Assembly: GCF_900115305.1 (NCBI RefSeq)
Contig: NZ_FOVW01000007.1
Location: 186,001 to 250,000, forward strand
Reading direction: 5' to 3'
DNA from: Algoriphagus ornithinivorans
GTDB lineage: Bacteria > Bacteroidota > Bacteroidia > Cytophagales > Cyclobacteriaceae
DNA: 64,000 nt
Part shown: one piece after another, positions 34,412 through 43,474 of the stretch
Layout of the letters: each line of letters opens with the position of its first letter
Numbering within the stretch: position 1 is the first letter of the stretch
Program-made: the position numbers and the translations under genes
Notes under the pieces: generated by a model
The model's database searches: none
What the model was told of the DNA's origin: nothing
The model's input: the letters and a program-made list of their open reading frames with translations, nothing else

Positions 34412-35266
34412 ATGAAAAAACTTCTTCTCATTTTCCTCCTTCTTCCGACTCTTGCTTTTTCGCAGACACAAGTAGAAACATTTGAGGTTTATAGCCCTTC
34501 TATGAAAAAAACATTGAAGGCTGCGATTACACTTCCTGAAAATTACTCAAACTCTGACAGCAGACTCCCAGTCCTTTATCTTCTCCATGGCGGCAGTGGC
34601 GCTTATTCGGACTGGCATGAAAAAGTAACCGAGGAAAAGCTTGTCAATAAAATGGCAGATCAATACCAAGTAATCATAGTAACTCCAGGTGTGGGACCAG
34701 CCAGCTATTATTATGATAGTCCCAAAATGGATTCAGTGAAATATGAAACATACCTTATCAAAGAATTGGTCCCCTTCATAGATTCTAATTATAGGACCTT
34801 GGCAAAAAAAGAGTCGCGAGCTATAACCGGACTTTCCATGGGAGGACATGGGGCGATATTGCTTTCTGCCAAATATCCTGAATTATTTATAGCAGCAGGG
34901 AGTATGAGTGGGGTAATGAATATTGATACTAGGATGTGGAAAGTACCGGATGATTTCAGGAATTTAAGAGCTGAAGGGCAAAAACAAATGCTTGGTCAGG
35001 AATTAAACTATGAAGCACCAAACTTCAATCCCTACACTGCCGTAGGATGGGTGAAACAAATGAAGGAAAATGGCTTGGCCCTAATTATTGATTGCGGAGT
35101 GGATGATTTTCTGATCGATACCAACAGACAAATGCATGCTCTATTACTCGAAAACGGTACTCCACATGAGTATATCGAAAGACCGGGTGCTCACACTTGG
35201 AAGTACTGGACAGAAGCGCTCCCGGTTCATATGCTCTTTTTCGATAAATACCTGATCAGAAAATAG
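34412..35266 (+). CDS. Secreted esterase of the esterase D / PF00756 family
   Basis: This 284-residue alpha/beta hydrolase carries a Sec signal (LLLPTLAFSQ). The oxyanion region is VLYLLHGGSGAYSDW. The nucleophile is the serine in ITGLSMGGHGAILLS, the acid is in IDCGVDDFLID and the histidine is in ERPGAHTWKYW. Family members include tributyrin esterases, feruloyl esterases and S-formylglutathione hydrolases; the signal peptide favours a secreted carboxylesterase. The natural substrate is unknown. Confidence 0.9.
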   Translation: MKKLLLIFLLLPTLAFSQTQVETFEVYSPSMKKTLKAAITLPENYSNSDSRLPVLYLLHGGSGAYSDWHEKVTEEKLVNKMADQYQVIIVTPGVGPASYYYDSPKMDSVKYETYLIKELVPFIDSNYRTLAKKESRAITGLSMGGHGAILLSAKYPELFIAAGSMSGVMNIDTRMWKVPDDFRNLRAEGQKQMLGQELNYEAPNFNPYTAVGWVKQMKENGLALIIDCGVDDFLIDTNRQMHALLLENGTPHEYIERPGAHTWKYWTEALPVHMLFFDKYLIRK

Positions 35267-35355
35267 ATAGACAACACTAGATCCTGAAATGGTAAAAACA
35301 CCTTAGAATTCTCGACTATTTTTTGCTTTTTGCAAAACATATTTCACCCAAAACT

Positions 35356-36492
35356 ATGTCCAAATTTGATCCTATAAGGCCTTACTATGATGCTGAAGCT
35401 AATGCAGCTATCAGGAAAATCCTGGATGACCCAATGCTGGAAGCAATGATGGGATTTACTTTTCCTGAGGATAATCAGAAAAACTGGAAGGAATTAATGA
35501 AGCATACCCATTCATTGAGAGATTTTCAGATCAACTTCATTTATCCTGGTTTGATGAAGGTCTTGGAAAAAAGTTCTGATGGCCTGAGCACCGGTGGCTT
35601 TGAGCTTTTGGAGCCCAATACTGCCTATTTATTTATATCCAATCACCGAGATATCATCCTGGATACTTCTCTGCTCAATGCCTGCCTATACGAAAATGGT
35701 TTGGTGATGACCACCTCTGCAATTGGGGACAATTTGATTCAAAAACCTTTTTTACAAACGCTCTCTAGATTAAACAGAAACTTTGCAATCCAAAGAAGCC
35801 TAAAAGGTAGAGAACTGCTAGAAAGCTCTCAACTGGTTTCTGATTATATCAGAAAATCACTGCTTCAGGAAAATAGAAGCGTTTGGACAGCCCAAAGAGA
35901 AGGCAGAACTAAAGACGGAAATGACTTTACTCAAAAGGGGGTATTGAAGATGCTGACCCTGGCGGAAAAAGAGGGAGATCCTTTTTCTTATTTTGAAAAA
36001 ATCAAGCTCGTACCGGTTTCCATTTCTTATGAATACGATCCTACAGATGTATTGAAGATGCCCGAACTCTTAGCCAAAGCAAGGGATGAAAAATACATTA
36101 AAAGTGAAAATGAAGATTTCCTCAATCTCTTAAGAGGGATTATTGGGACTAAAAAGCGAATCCACATCGAAGTGAATGCTGTCCTAGATCAAGAAATCAA
36201 AGAAATAGCGCAATCAGGAAATAATCTCAGCGAGAAGCTGAACCAGCTTTGTCGATTAATCGATTTACAAATTTGGAATGGATTCAAGTTATGGCCAAGC
36301 AATTTTATTGCTCATGATTTGCTATACGGTGAAAAAGAGTATGCCAATGAGTATACAGAGGAAGAGAAGACAGCTTTTGAAAATAGGTTTAAAAATAAAA
36401 TAGATACCAAAGACCCCGATGTGGTTAAAAACTTCTTGGCTATGTATGCCAACCCGGTGAATAATCAAAAAAAAGCGCTCAGTGAAATCTGA
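35356..36492 (+). CDS. PlsC-like glycerol-3-phosphate/lysophosphatidate acyltransferase
   Basis: This protein of about 378 residues belongs to the PlsC acyltransferase superfamily. The catalytic motif appears as FISNHRDIILDTSLL (HX3-4D variant, residues about 90-100). A second block, FAIQRSLKGRELLESS, and a third, SVWTAQREGRTKDGNDF, correspond to motifs II and III. It probably transfers acyl groups in membrane lipid synthesis at the inner membrane. The ATG at 35356 is preferred over the upstream TTG at 35323. Its last codons form the left arm of a terminator. Confidence 0.85.
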   Translation: MSKFDPIRPYYDAEANAAIRKILDDPMLEAMMGFTFPEDNQKNWKELMKHTHSLRDFQINFIYPGLMKVLEKSSDGLSTGGFELLEPNTAYLFISNHRDIILDTSLLNACLYENGLVMTTSAIGDNLIQKPFLQTLSRLNRNFAIQRSLKGRELLESSQLVSDYIRKSLLQENRSVWTAQREGRTKDGNDFTQKGVLKMLTLAEKEGDPFSYFEKIKLVPVSISYEYDPTDVLKMPELLAKARDEKYIKSENEDFLNLLRGIIGTKKRIHIEVNAVLDQEIKEIAQSGNNLSEKLNQLCRLIDLQIWNGFKLWPSNFIAHDLLYGEKEYANEYTEEEKTAFENRFKNKIDTKDPDVVKNFLAMYANPVNNQKKALSEI

Positions 36493-36499
36493 GCGCTTT
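36471..36499. terminator. Bidirectional terminator overlapping a stop codon
   Basis: AAAAGCGCTCAG (36471-36482) pairs with CTGAGCGCTTT (36489-36499) around a six-base loop, followed by T residues. The left arm lies within the acyltransferase coding region and the right arm contains its stop. The reverse strand is also A-rich and T-ended, so it can serve the convergent kinase gene. Confidence 0.88.
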
Positions 36500-36504
36500 A
36501 ATTT

Positions 36505-37743
36505 TTATCTAACAGGTATTAGAATCTTGAACTGAGTTCCTCCACCCAATGTAGAGTCAAGTTCTACCTTTCCTTTCAATCCTTGCACAAGATGCAAGAC
36601 CAATTTCAATCCGAAACCATAGCCAGTCTCTCCTGCCGAACCATTTGTTGAAGTTCCTTCTCCACTCAAGATCTCATCGATTTTTTCCTGACTCATTCCA
36701 GCCCCAGAATCCTTCACTTCAAATAGCAATATTTTATCATTACCAATAATCTCCATATCACAGAGCACCTCAATTTTCCCACCTTGAGGAGTAAACTTGA
36801 TGGAGTTGGAAACAAGGTTACCTAAAATTTGTAAAATCTTGTTTTTAGGAAATGGCACTTCTGCATTTGGAGATTCTACCTGAACTTCCAAATCGATATT
36901 TTTAACTAATGCTTGAGGCTCAAACATTGATACCATCTTTGTTTTCAGAGAGTTCAGCGTAAACTCTGCATCAGTAGGCTTCCTTGGCTCTTGATCTTTG
37001 CTAGAACCATAATCTTGGGATAAAATTTCATCCGCCAATTCCAATAAAGATTTTCCGCTTTTCTGAATCAAGCTGATAAATTCCAGCACCTCATCTAGCT
37101 TATTCTGATTGCCCTGAGACTGAATAATCTCTGCCAATCCAATAATCCCTCCAAGCGGACCTCTTATGTCGTGAGCCACTCTATTTTTTACTTGCTGAGT
37201 TTCGTGAACTCGCTTTTGGAGACCTTCTACAGCCTTATAAATTTTTAGCCTGTTGACTACCTCTTTTGCAATAATGGAAAGCATCTCCTTTTTCTCAGGG
37301 CTGAGCTCCTTATAATCTGTGTCTAAAACACAGAGCGCACCCAAGCTGATATTCTCATTGATTTTTAGAGGAATTCCATAATAGTAACGAAGATTTGGAT
37401 GGCCTATCACAAATGACCTATCATTGAACCTTTCGTCTGCTGACAAATCTTCAACCTCAAATTCTGACTTCTTGGGATCAAGAATTGTATATTGACAAAT
37501 AGATTCTTCTCTTGGCATTTGACTTACATCCATACCAAATGACGAAACACTCCATTGAGTGAAGTGATCGATCAAGTTTACTAAAGACACTTTAGTACCT
37601 GCTATTTTAGCTGCTAGTTTGGTCAGATCAGATAGCGAGTTTTCCAGATCCATAAAGTCTAGATCCAGCTCACTTAGCGCCATCAACCTTTCCATTTCAT
37701 TCTCAGGAATGAGTGATTCGATACTTTTTTTAGGGTGATTCAT
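36505..37743 (-). CDS. GAF-domain histidine kinase
   Basis: This soluble 412-residue kinase has a GAF domain (about residues 40-170, with PREESICQYTILD and YYYGIPLKINENISLGALCVLD), a dimerisation region with the phospho-acceptor H191 in RVAHDIRGPLGGIIGLAEI, and a HATPase_c domain (NLVSNSIKFTPQGGK, VKDSGAGMSQEKI, GYGFGLKLVLHLV). It has no membrane segment, so it senses a cytoplasmic signal. No response regulator is adjacent. The ATG at 37743 is chosen; one at 37779 is also in frame. Confidence 0.93.
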   Translation of the reverse strand: MNHPKKSIESLIPENEMERLMALSELDLDFMDLENSLSDLTKLAAKIAGTKVSLVNLIDHFTQWSVSSFGMDVSQMPREESICQYTILDPKKSEFEVEDLSADERFNDRSFVIGHPNLRYYYGIPLKINENISLGALCVLDTDYKELSPEKKEMLSIIAKEVVNRLKIYKAVEGLQKRVHETQQVKNRVAHDIRGPLGGIIGLAEIIQSQGNQNKLDEVLEFISLIQKSGKSLLELADEILSQDYGSSKDQEPRKPTDAEFTLNSLKTKMVSMFEPQALVKNIDLEVQVESPNAEVPFPKNKILQILGNLVSNSIKFTPQGGKIEVLCDMEIIGNDKILLFEVKDSGAGMSQEKIDEILSGEGTSTNGSAGETGYGFGLKLVLHLVQGLKGKVELDSTLGGGTQFKILIPVR

Positions 37744-37880
37744 GATGTAAAATAAGTGGTATATTGGGTTGGTTTCCAAATTAAAATCATCAAATAATTC
37801 ATGGATTTGAAAAGGAACATTTTCCCTTGATTCAACAGCAAAAATCCGATGACATAATCCATCTTCAACTAATTTTATCT

Positions 37881-38468
37881 ATGAGGAATTTATTGATAAT
37901 GAGCTTTGTAGCCCTATTTATTATTCAAACTAATTTACTTGCCCAAAGTTTAGACACCATCCCTATCGGTTATATTCAAACCAATTTAGGAGAGGTATAT
38001 ATTGAGCTTGACTATAAAACACCAAGGCATCAAAGCAGCTTTATTGAACTGGCGGAAGCTGGCTATTGGGATTCACTGACTTTCAACAGGGTAATTCCAA
38101 ATTTCGTAGCACAGGGAGGTTGTCCCGATACCCCGGAAGGCTTTAATGATCCTGATTTTTTACTCGAACCTGAATTTCATCCTGATCTAACACACCAGTA
38201 TGGCGCTGTTGGAGCGGGAAGAGATAATAACCCGGACAAACTCTCTGCCAGATGTCAATTCTATATAGTACAAAATACGCAGGGGCTACATCGATTGGAT
38301 GGGGACTATACTGTTTTCGGAAAGGTAATCAAGGGAATGGATGTAGTAGACCAAATCGTCCATGTGGAGCGGGATTCTGATGACCAACCGCTCATACCGA
38401 TTACCATGAAAGTCTCTGTGCTTTATCTTAACTTGGAAGATCTAGCTCAACTGAAAAACAACAATTAA
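37881..38468 (+). CDS. Secreted cyclophilin-type peptidyl-prolyl isomerase
   Basis: This 195-residue protein has a signal peptide (FVALFIIQTNLLAQ) and a cyclophilin fold of the bacterial periplasmic type. The core motifs are SLTFNRVIPNFVAQGGCPD, ARCQFYIVQNT and TVFGKVIKGMDVVDQIV. It catalyses cis-trans isomerisation of proline bonds in exported proteins. The ATG at 37881 sets the signal peptide correctly; the frame is open to 37827. It is two bases before the oxidoreductase gene. Confidence 0.93.
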   Translation: MRNLLIMSFVALFIIQTNLLAQSLDTIPIGYIQTNLGEVYIELDYKTPRHQSSFIELAEAGYWDSLTFNRVIPNFVAQGGCPDTPEGFNDPDFLLEPEFHPDLTHQYGAVGAGRDNNPDKLSARCQFYIVQNTQGLHRLDGDYTVFGKVIKGMDVVDQIVHVERDSDDQPLIPITMKVSVLYLNLEDLAQLKNNN

Positions 38469-38469
38469 A

Positions 38470-39540
38470 ATGAACCCAATTAAAATCCTGATTGTCGGTT
38501 GTGGCAACATGGGAGCCTCTCATGCAGCAGCCTACCATCAAATGCCAGAGTTTGAAATTTGCGGACTGGTGGCACGAGGAGAAAGTAAAAATCGCCTCAA
38601 TGAAAAACTCAAGTCCAATTATCCGCTGTTTGATAAATATGAGGATGCATTAGCCCAAAGCAAGCCAGATGCTGTTTGTATTTCTACTTATCCTGATACT
38701 CATGAGGAATTTGCCATCAAAGCTTTAGAAGCAGACTGTCATATTTTTATAGAAAAACCACTGGCCGATACTGTCACCGGTTGCGAAAGGATTATCCAAA
38801 AAGCAAATGAAACAGGCAAAAAAGTAGTGGTTGGCTACATTCTCCGTCATCATCCATCTTGGATCAGATTTATTGAAGAATCCCAGAAATTAGGAAAGCC
38901 ACTTGTAATGAGAATGAACTTGAATCAACAAAGTCATGGATACATGTGGGATGTACATAGGAATTTGATGAAAAGCTTGAGTCCGATTGTAGACTGCGGC
39001 GTGCATTATATAGATGTAATGTGCCAAATGACCCGCTCAAAACCACTCTCAGTCACAGCTATAGGAGCTCGACTTACAGATGATATAGCATCAGATAATT
39101 ACAATTATGGTCAACTGCAAATACGCTTTGAAGATGGATCAGTTGGATGGTATGAAGCAGGCTGGGGCCCCATGATTTCAGAAACGGCTTTTTTTATAAA
39201 GGATGTATTCGGACCAAAAGGAGCGGTGTCGATTGTTGCAAAAGATGCAGGTGCTTCAGGCAAATCAGATGATGTCGATTCTCATACCAAAACAGAATCC
39301 ATCAGAGTTCATCATGCTGCCATTAATGATAAAAATGAATTTACAAAGGCTGACCAATGGATAGATATGAAGGATGAACCCAATCACCAAGAATTATGCA
39401 ATCGAGAACAAAGCTATTTCTTAAAAGCTATCCAAAAAGATTTAGATTTGAGTGACCACTTGCAGGATGCTTTAAACAGTCTGAAAATAGCATTCGCTTG
39501 TGATGAATCAGTAAAAACCGGGAAGGTTGTCGAGGTATGA
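38470..39540 (+). CDS. Gfo/Idh/MocA family oxidoreductase
   Basis: This 356-residue NAD(P)-dependent enzyme begins with a Rossmann motif (ILIVGCGNMGASHAAAY) and has the family EKP motif in HIFIEKPLADTVTG near residue 97. The C-terminal half includes DCGVHYIDVMCQM with a candidate catalytic histidine. Substrates in this family are mostly sugars, inositols or their derivatives, so the true one is unknown. It may share a transcript with the cyclophilin gene upstream. Confidence 0.92.
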   Translation: MNPIKILIVGCGNMGASHAAAYHQMPEFEICGLVARGESKNRLNEKLKSNYPLFDKYEDALAQSKPDAVCISTYPDTHEEFAIKALEADCHIFIEKPLADTVTGCERIIQKANETGKKVVVGYILRHHPSWIRFIEESQKLGKPLVMRMNLNQQSHGYMWDVHRNLMKSLSPIVDCGVHYIDVMCQMTRSKPLSVTAIGARLTDDIASDNYNYGQLQIRFEDGSVGWYEAGWGPMISETAFFIKDVFGPKGAVSIVAKDAGASGKSDDVDSHTKTESIRVHHAAINDKNEFTKADQWIDMKDEPNHQELCNREQSYFLKAIQKDLDLSDHLQDALNSLKIAFACDESVKTGKVVEV

Positions 39541-39607
39541 TATCCTGAGTCCGTTCTTTCTAAAATCAAATATTAAGCGTAAATTATTAGCATCAACATC
39601 GCCCTTG

Positions 39608-42600
39608 ATGAGCCCTGCAAAAAAAAATCACCCCACCCAATCCGGCTCTCAGAAAACTTCTTCTGAGAAATCTGATCCAAAAAATACAAAGTTTGTCGAT
39701 ATAATTGAAAATATCAACGGGCTAGGGATTTGGAGATTAAATATCCAGACTGGAGAAAATGAATGGTCTGAGGAATTTTTCAAGATCTGCGGACTCAATC
39801 CGAAAAATACAATTCCCAGCTCAGAACTGAGATGGTCCATTATTCATCCTGAGGACCGAGAAGAAGCAAAAAAAGCTTTTGAAAATTCAATTACCACGGG
39901 AAATCCCTACAAGCTAGAAAAGCGGATTACCCTACCAAATGGGGATATCAAACACATTGAATCCGAAGGTAGGGTTAGTTTTGACGAACATGGTAAGCCT
40001 CTTTACTTGATTGGTACATTTAAGGATATCACTGATTTAAGAGTCAATGAAAATCAATTAAGCCAAACCACAGACGAATTAGATAGCATCCTAGAGAATT
40101 CGATTGATTTGATTTTTATTTTCGACAAGGATGGAGTGATATCAAAGATCTCCAATAGTGTCATTGAAACCTTGGGTTATCCCAAAGAAGATATGATTGG
40201 AAAGGAGTATACGGAATTTGTTTATCCGGCGGATTTACAAAAAACACGGGAGGCAAGTGATCAAATCAGAGATGGGGTTAAGATTAAAAATTTCAAAAAC
40301 CGTTATTTGAATTCAGAAGGAAAGCTGATTCATTTTAATTGGTCTGCTTCTCTGAAAAAGGGCACTGATGATGTTTTGGCAATTGCCCGAGATATCACCG
40401 AATTGGAAGAAATTAAAAAATCCAGGAAGCAGGATAATTTTCGAATTCAAACCATTCTTAATACTTCGCCAGACTTGATTTGGAGTTTGGATCATGAATT
40501 CAAATTGGTCAGCGCCAATAATGCTTTTAAAAAAATAATTAAGGATACCATTAATTGGGAACTTCAAGAAGGAGATCTTTTAATTGATGAGAATCGCTAC
40601 GGAAAAGAGTATGCGGAAATCTGGAAAAATCATTACGAAACCGCGCTCTCAGGGAAAAAACTTAAAATTGAAGATAAAGTTAAATTTGGAAAGAGCACTG
40701 AATTCCAAATATATGAGACAAAAATCAACCCAATAAAAGTTAAAGGCAAAATAGTTGGGCTTGCCTGCTTTTCAAGAAATATCACTGAAAAACGAAATGC
40801 GGCTGAAAAAATCAAACAGCTAAACAAACGCTTGTTGAAAGGACAAGAGATGTCCAAATTAGGATACTGGGAAAGCAACCTGAATACCAACAAAGTATTT
40901 TGGTCAGATGAAATGTACAAAATCTGGGAAGTGAAAAAATCCGACAGCAATCTCAATTTTGATTTTTTCTTTGAAAGCATTCACCCGGAAGACAAGAAAA
41001 ACTTCCTTTATCATAGAAATAGGGCAATTACCAAAGAGAAAAATTTAGATGTAACCTACCGCATCATCACCGAAAAGGGTCATTTAAAATTCATTCATGA
41101 ATTAGGAGAACTCGTCGAGGATGACAAAAATGGAGAACAGGTATTTAGAGGAACGGCTCAAGAAATCACGAAAGAAAAAGAAACTGAAATCAAACTGAGA
41201 GATAGAAACTTTTTTATAGAATCCACTCTAGACAATATCTCTCTTGGAATCGCCGTCAATAAGATCAGTGATGGGGAAGCCACTTATATGAACAAAGCTT
41301 TCGAGGAAGTATATGGCTGGCCAAAAGAGGAAATAGTCAGCGTGGAATCCTTTTTCCAAAAAGTTTATCCCAATCCAGAATATAGAGAGTGGATGCAAAA
41401 CCGGATCATGGAGGACATCCAAAGTGGTGATCCTGAAAGAATGACCTGGAGGGGAATAATCATCACCACCAAAGATGGTCAGGAGAAAATTGTCAATGCC
41501 AAAAACATCCCGGTTCCTGATTTGAATTTGATGATCTCTACGGTCACGGATGATACAGAAAGATACTGGGCGGAGCAAGCTTTAAAAATCAGCAATGATA
41601 GATTCAAACTTGTATCTGAAGCCGTTTCTGATGCTATTTGGGATTGGGATCTAGAAAAAAGCACCATTTTTTGGGGAAGAGGGTATCATCGTTTATTTGG
41701 TTATCCAGAATCCCAAAATCAAGTAGATGAAAGCGCTTGGCTGGAAAGTATTCATCCAGAGAATTACGAAGACATTTGGCATAGTATTCAAGCGGCGAGG
41801 AAAAATCCAAACCAAAAGTTCTGGTCTGGTGAATATAGATTTAAAAAGTTTGACGGTTCTTATGCTTATGTAAATGAAAAGACCATCATTATAAGAAACA
41901 CCAAGGGAGTTCCTGTAAGAATGGTTGGCGCATTACAAGATATCACCAAAGAAAAGGAACGTGAGAATCATCTGAAATTATTGGAGTCTGTGGTCACTAA
42001 TACCACAGATGCAATTCTTATTACCAATGCTGACCCAGATGAAGAAGGGTACAAAATTATTTACGCAAATCAATCATTTGTAAATATGACGGGGTACTCT
42101 CAAGAAGAAATAATTGGAAAAACACCAAAAATTCTCCAGGGGAAAGATACCGATGTAGAGAAAATGAAACGATTTGGAAAAGAACTTAGAAAATGGAATA
42201 GTACTTCTGTGGAAATAATAAATTATAAAAAAGACGGCACTCCATTCTGGGTGAATATAGTAGTTGTTCCAGTAGCAGATCAATCAGGATGGTACACCCA
42301 CTGGGTAGGCATCCAAAGAGACATCACAGAAAAGAAAAAAAGAGAACAGGAGCTCGAATTAATGAACGAGCGATTCAAAATGGTATCGGAAGCTACCAAT
42401 GATGCTATTTGGGACTGGGATGTTAAAAATGGGAATCATTTCTGGGGCGAGGGATTTTCCAAATTGTTTGGCATAGATCTCAGCAAAAAGAAAAATGATA
42501 CCGAAGAATGGGAAAAGCGAATCCATCCAGAAGATCGCGAAAAAGTACTGGCTCATCTCCAGTTAATTTTAAAAAACCCGGATCAAAAAGAGTTTCAGGT

Positions 42601-43474
42601 TGAATACAGATTTCAAAAAAATGAAACTGAATATGCTTACGTCTTAGATTCTGGAACGATAGTGAGAGATGAGGACGGAGAGCCATCCAGATTAGTTGGT
42701 GCGGTGCAGGATATTAGTGCTCAAAAGGATTATGAAAACTCCCTCAAACAATTAAATGAAACGTTAGAGAAGGCCAATAAAGAGCTGGAACTTTCTAATC
42801 AAGAATTGGAACAGTTTGCATATGTGGCATCTCATGATTTACAAGAGCCTTTAAGAATGATCTCCAGCTTTTTGGGATTGATCGAAAAAAGATATGATAC
42901 AGTCCTAGACGAAAAGGGAAAGAAATATATTCACTTTGCTGTGGAAGGTGCAAAGAGAATGAGACAAATCATCTTGGATCTCCTGGAATTTTCCAAACTG
43001 GATAATTTTCAAGAATCTAAAATATGGATTGAATCATCAGAAATCCTAAACATTTCTAAGCTTTTCCTTAAAAAAACTATACAGAAAAAGGATCCAATCT
43101 TCCATATTTCTCCATTACCGAAGATTTTTGGACATAAAAGCACCTTGGTTCAGCTTTTCCAAAACCTGATTTCAAACGCAATCAAATACCAACCTGAAGG
43201 ACAAAAACCTGAAATTTGGATCTCTGCAAAAGAGAAAAAAACCGAATGGGAATTTGCTTTCAAAGACAATGGAATAGGCATAGAAAAAGACTATGTAGAA
43301 AAAATCTTTATTATTTTCCAAAGACTGCATGTACAAGAAAGCTATTCAGGAACTGGGATAGGGCTTGCAATCAGCAAAAAAATTGTCGACATGCATGGAG
43401 GTAAAATCTGGGTGAATTCTACCCCTTCTAAAGGTTCAACATTCTATTTCACGATTCAAAAGCCTAGCGAATAA
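39608..43474 (+). CDS. Soluble histidine kinase with eight PAS domains
   Basis: This very large kinase (1288 residues from the ATG at 39608) has eight successive PAS regions, starting near residues 38, 160, 282, 419, 536, 664, 794 and 921, for example GIWRLNIQTGENEW, DLIFIFDKDG, GYWESNLNTNKVFW and DAIWDWDLEK. The sixth and eighth are close copies of each other. The seventh has a LOV-like GKTPKILQGKDTD but lacks the flavin-binding cysteine. Then come the dimerisation helix with H1076 in VASHDLQEPLRMISSFL and a HATPase_c domain (NLISNAIKYQ, DNGIGIEKDY, GTGIGLAISKK). There is no membrane segment. It heads a five-gene signalling cluster. Confidence 0.93.
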   Translation: MSPAKKNHPTQSGSQKTSSEKSDPKNTKFVDIIENINGLGIWRLNIQTGENEWSEEFFKICGLNPKNTIPSSELRWSIIHPEDREEAKKAFENSITTGNPYKLEKRITLPNGDIKHIESEGRVSFDEHGKPLYLIGTFKDITDLRVNENQLSQTTDELDSILENSIDLIFIFDKDGVISKISNSVIETLGYPKEDMIGKEYTEFVYPADLQKTREASDQIRDGVKIKNFKNRYLNSEGKLIHFNWSASLKKGTDDVLAIARDITELEEIKKSRKQDNFRIQTILNTSPDLIWSLDHEFKLVSANNAFKKIIKDTINWELQEGDLLIDENRYGKEYAEIWKNHYETALSGKKLKIEDKVKFGKSTEFQIYETKINPIKVKGKIVGLACFSRNITEKRNAAEKIKQLNKRLLKGQEMSKLGYWESNLNTNKVFWSDEMYKIWEVKKSDSNLNFDFFFESIHPEDKKNFLYHRNRAITKEKNLDVTYRIITEKGHLKFIHELGELVEDDKNGEQVFRGTAQEITKEKETEIKLRDRNFFIESTLDNISLGIAVNKISDGEATYMNKAFEEVYGWPKEEIVSVESFFQKVYPNPEYREWMQNRIMEDIQSGDPERMTWRGIIITTKDGQEKIVNAKNIPVPDLNLMISTVTDDTERYWAEQALKISNDRFKLVSEAVSDAIWDWDLEKSTIFWGRGYHRLFGYPESQNQVDESAWLESIHPENYEDIWHSIQAARKNPNQKFWSGEYRFKKFDGSYAYVNEKTIIIRNTKGVPVRMVGALQDITKEKERENHLKLLESVVTNTTDAILITNADPDEEGYKIIYANQSFVNMTGYSQEEIIGKTPKILQGKDTDVEKMKRFGKELRKWNSTSVEIINYKKDGTPFWVNIVVVPVADQSGWYTHWVGIQRDITEKKKREQELELMNERFKMVSEATNDAIWDWDVKNGNHFWGEGFSKLFGIDLSKKKNDTEEWEKRIHPEDREKVLAHLQLILKNPDQKEFQVEYRFQKNETEYAYVLDSGTIVRDEDGEPSRLVGAVQDISAQKDYENSLKQLNETLEKANKELELSNQELEQFAYVASHDLQEPLRMISSFLGLIEKRYDTVLDEKGKKYIHFAVEGAKRMRQIILDLLEFSKLDNFQESKIWIESSEILNISKLFLKKTIQKKDPIFHISPLPKIFGHKSTLVQLFQNLISNAIKYQPEGQKPEIWISAKEKKTEWEFAFKDNGIGIEKDYVEKIFIIFQRLHVQESYSGTGIGLAISKKIVDMHGGKIWVNSTPSKGSTFYFTIQKPSE

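Noticed and set aside
42359..42686. Minus-strand open frames inside the large PAS kinase
   Set aside because: Long kinase genes in AT-rich DNA often give such shadows; none shows a motif or start context.
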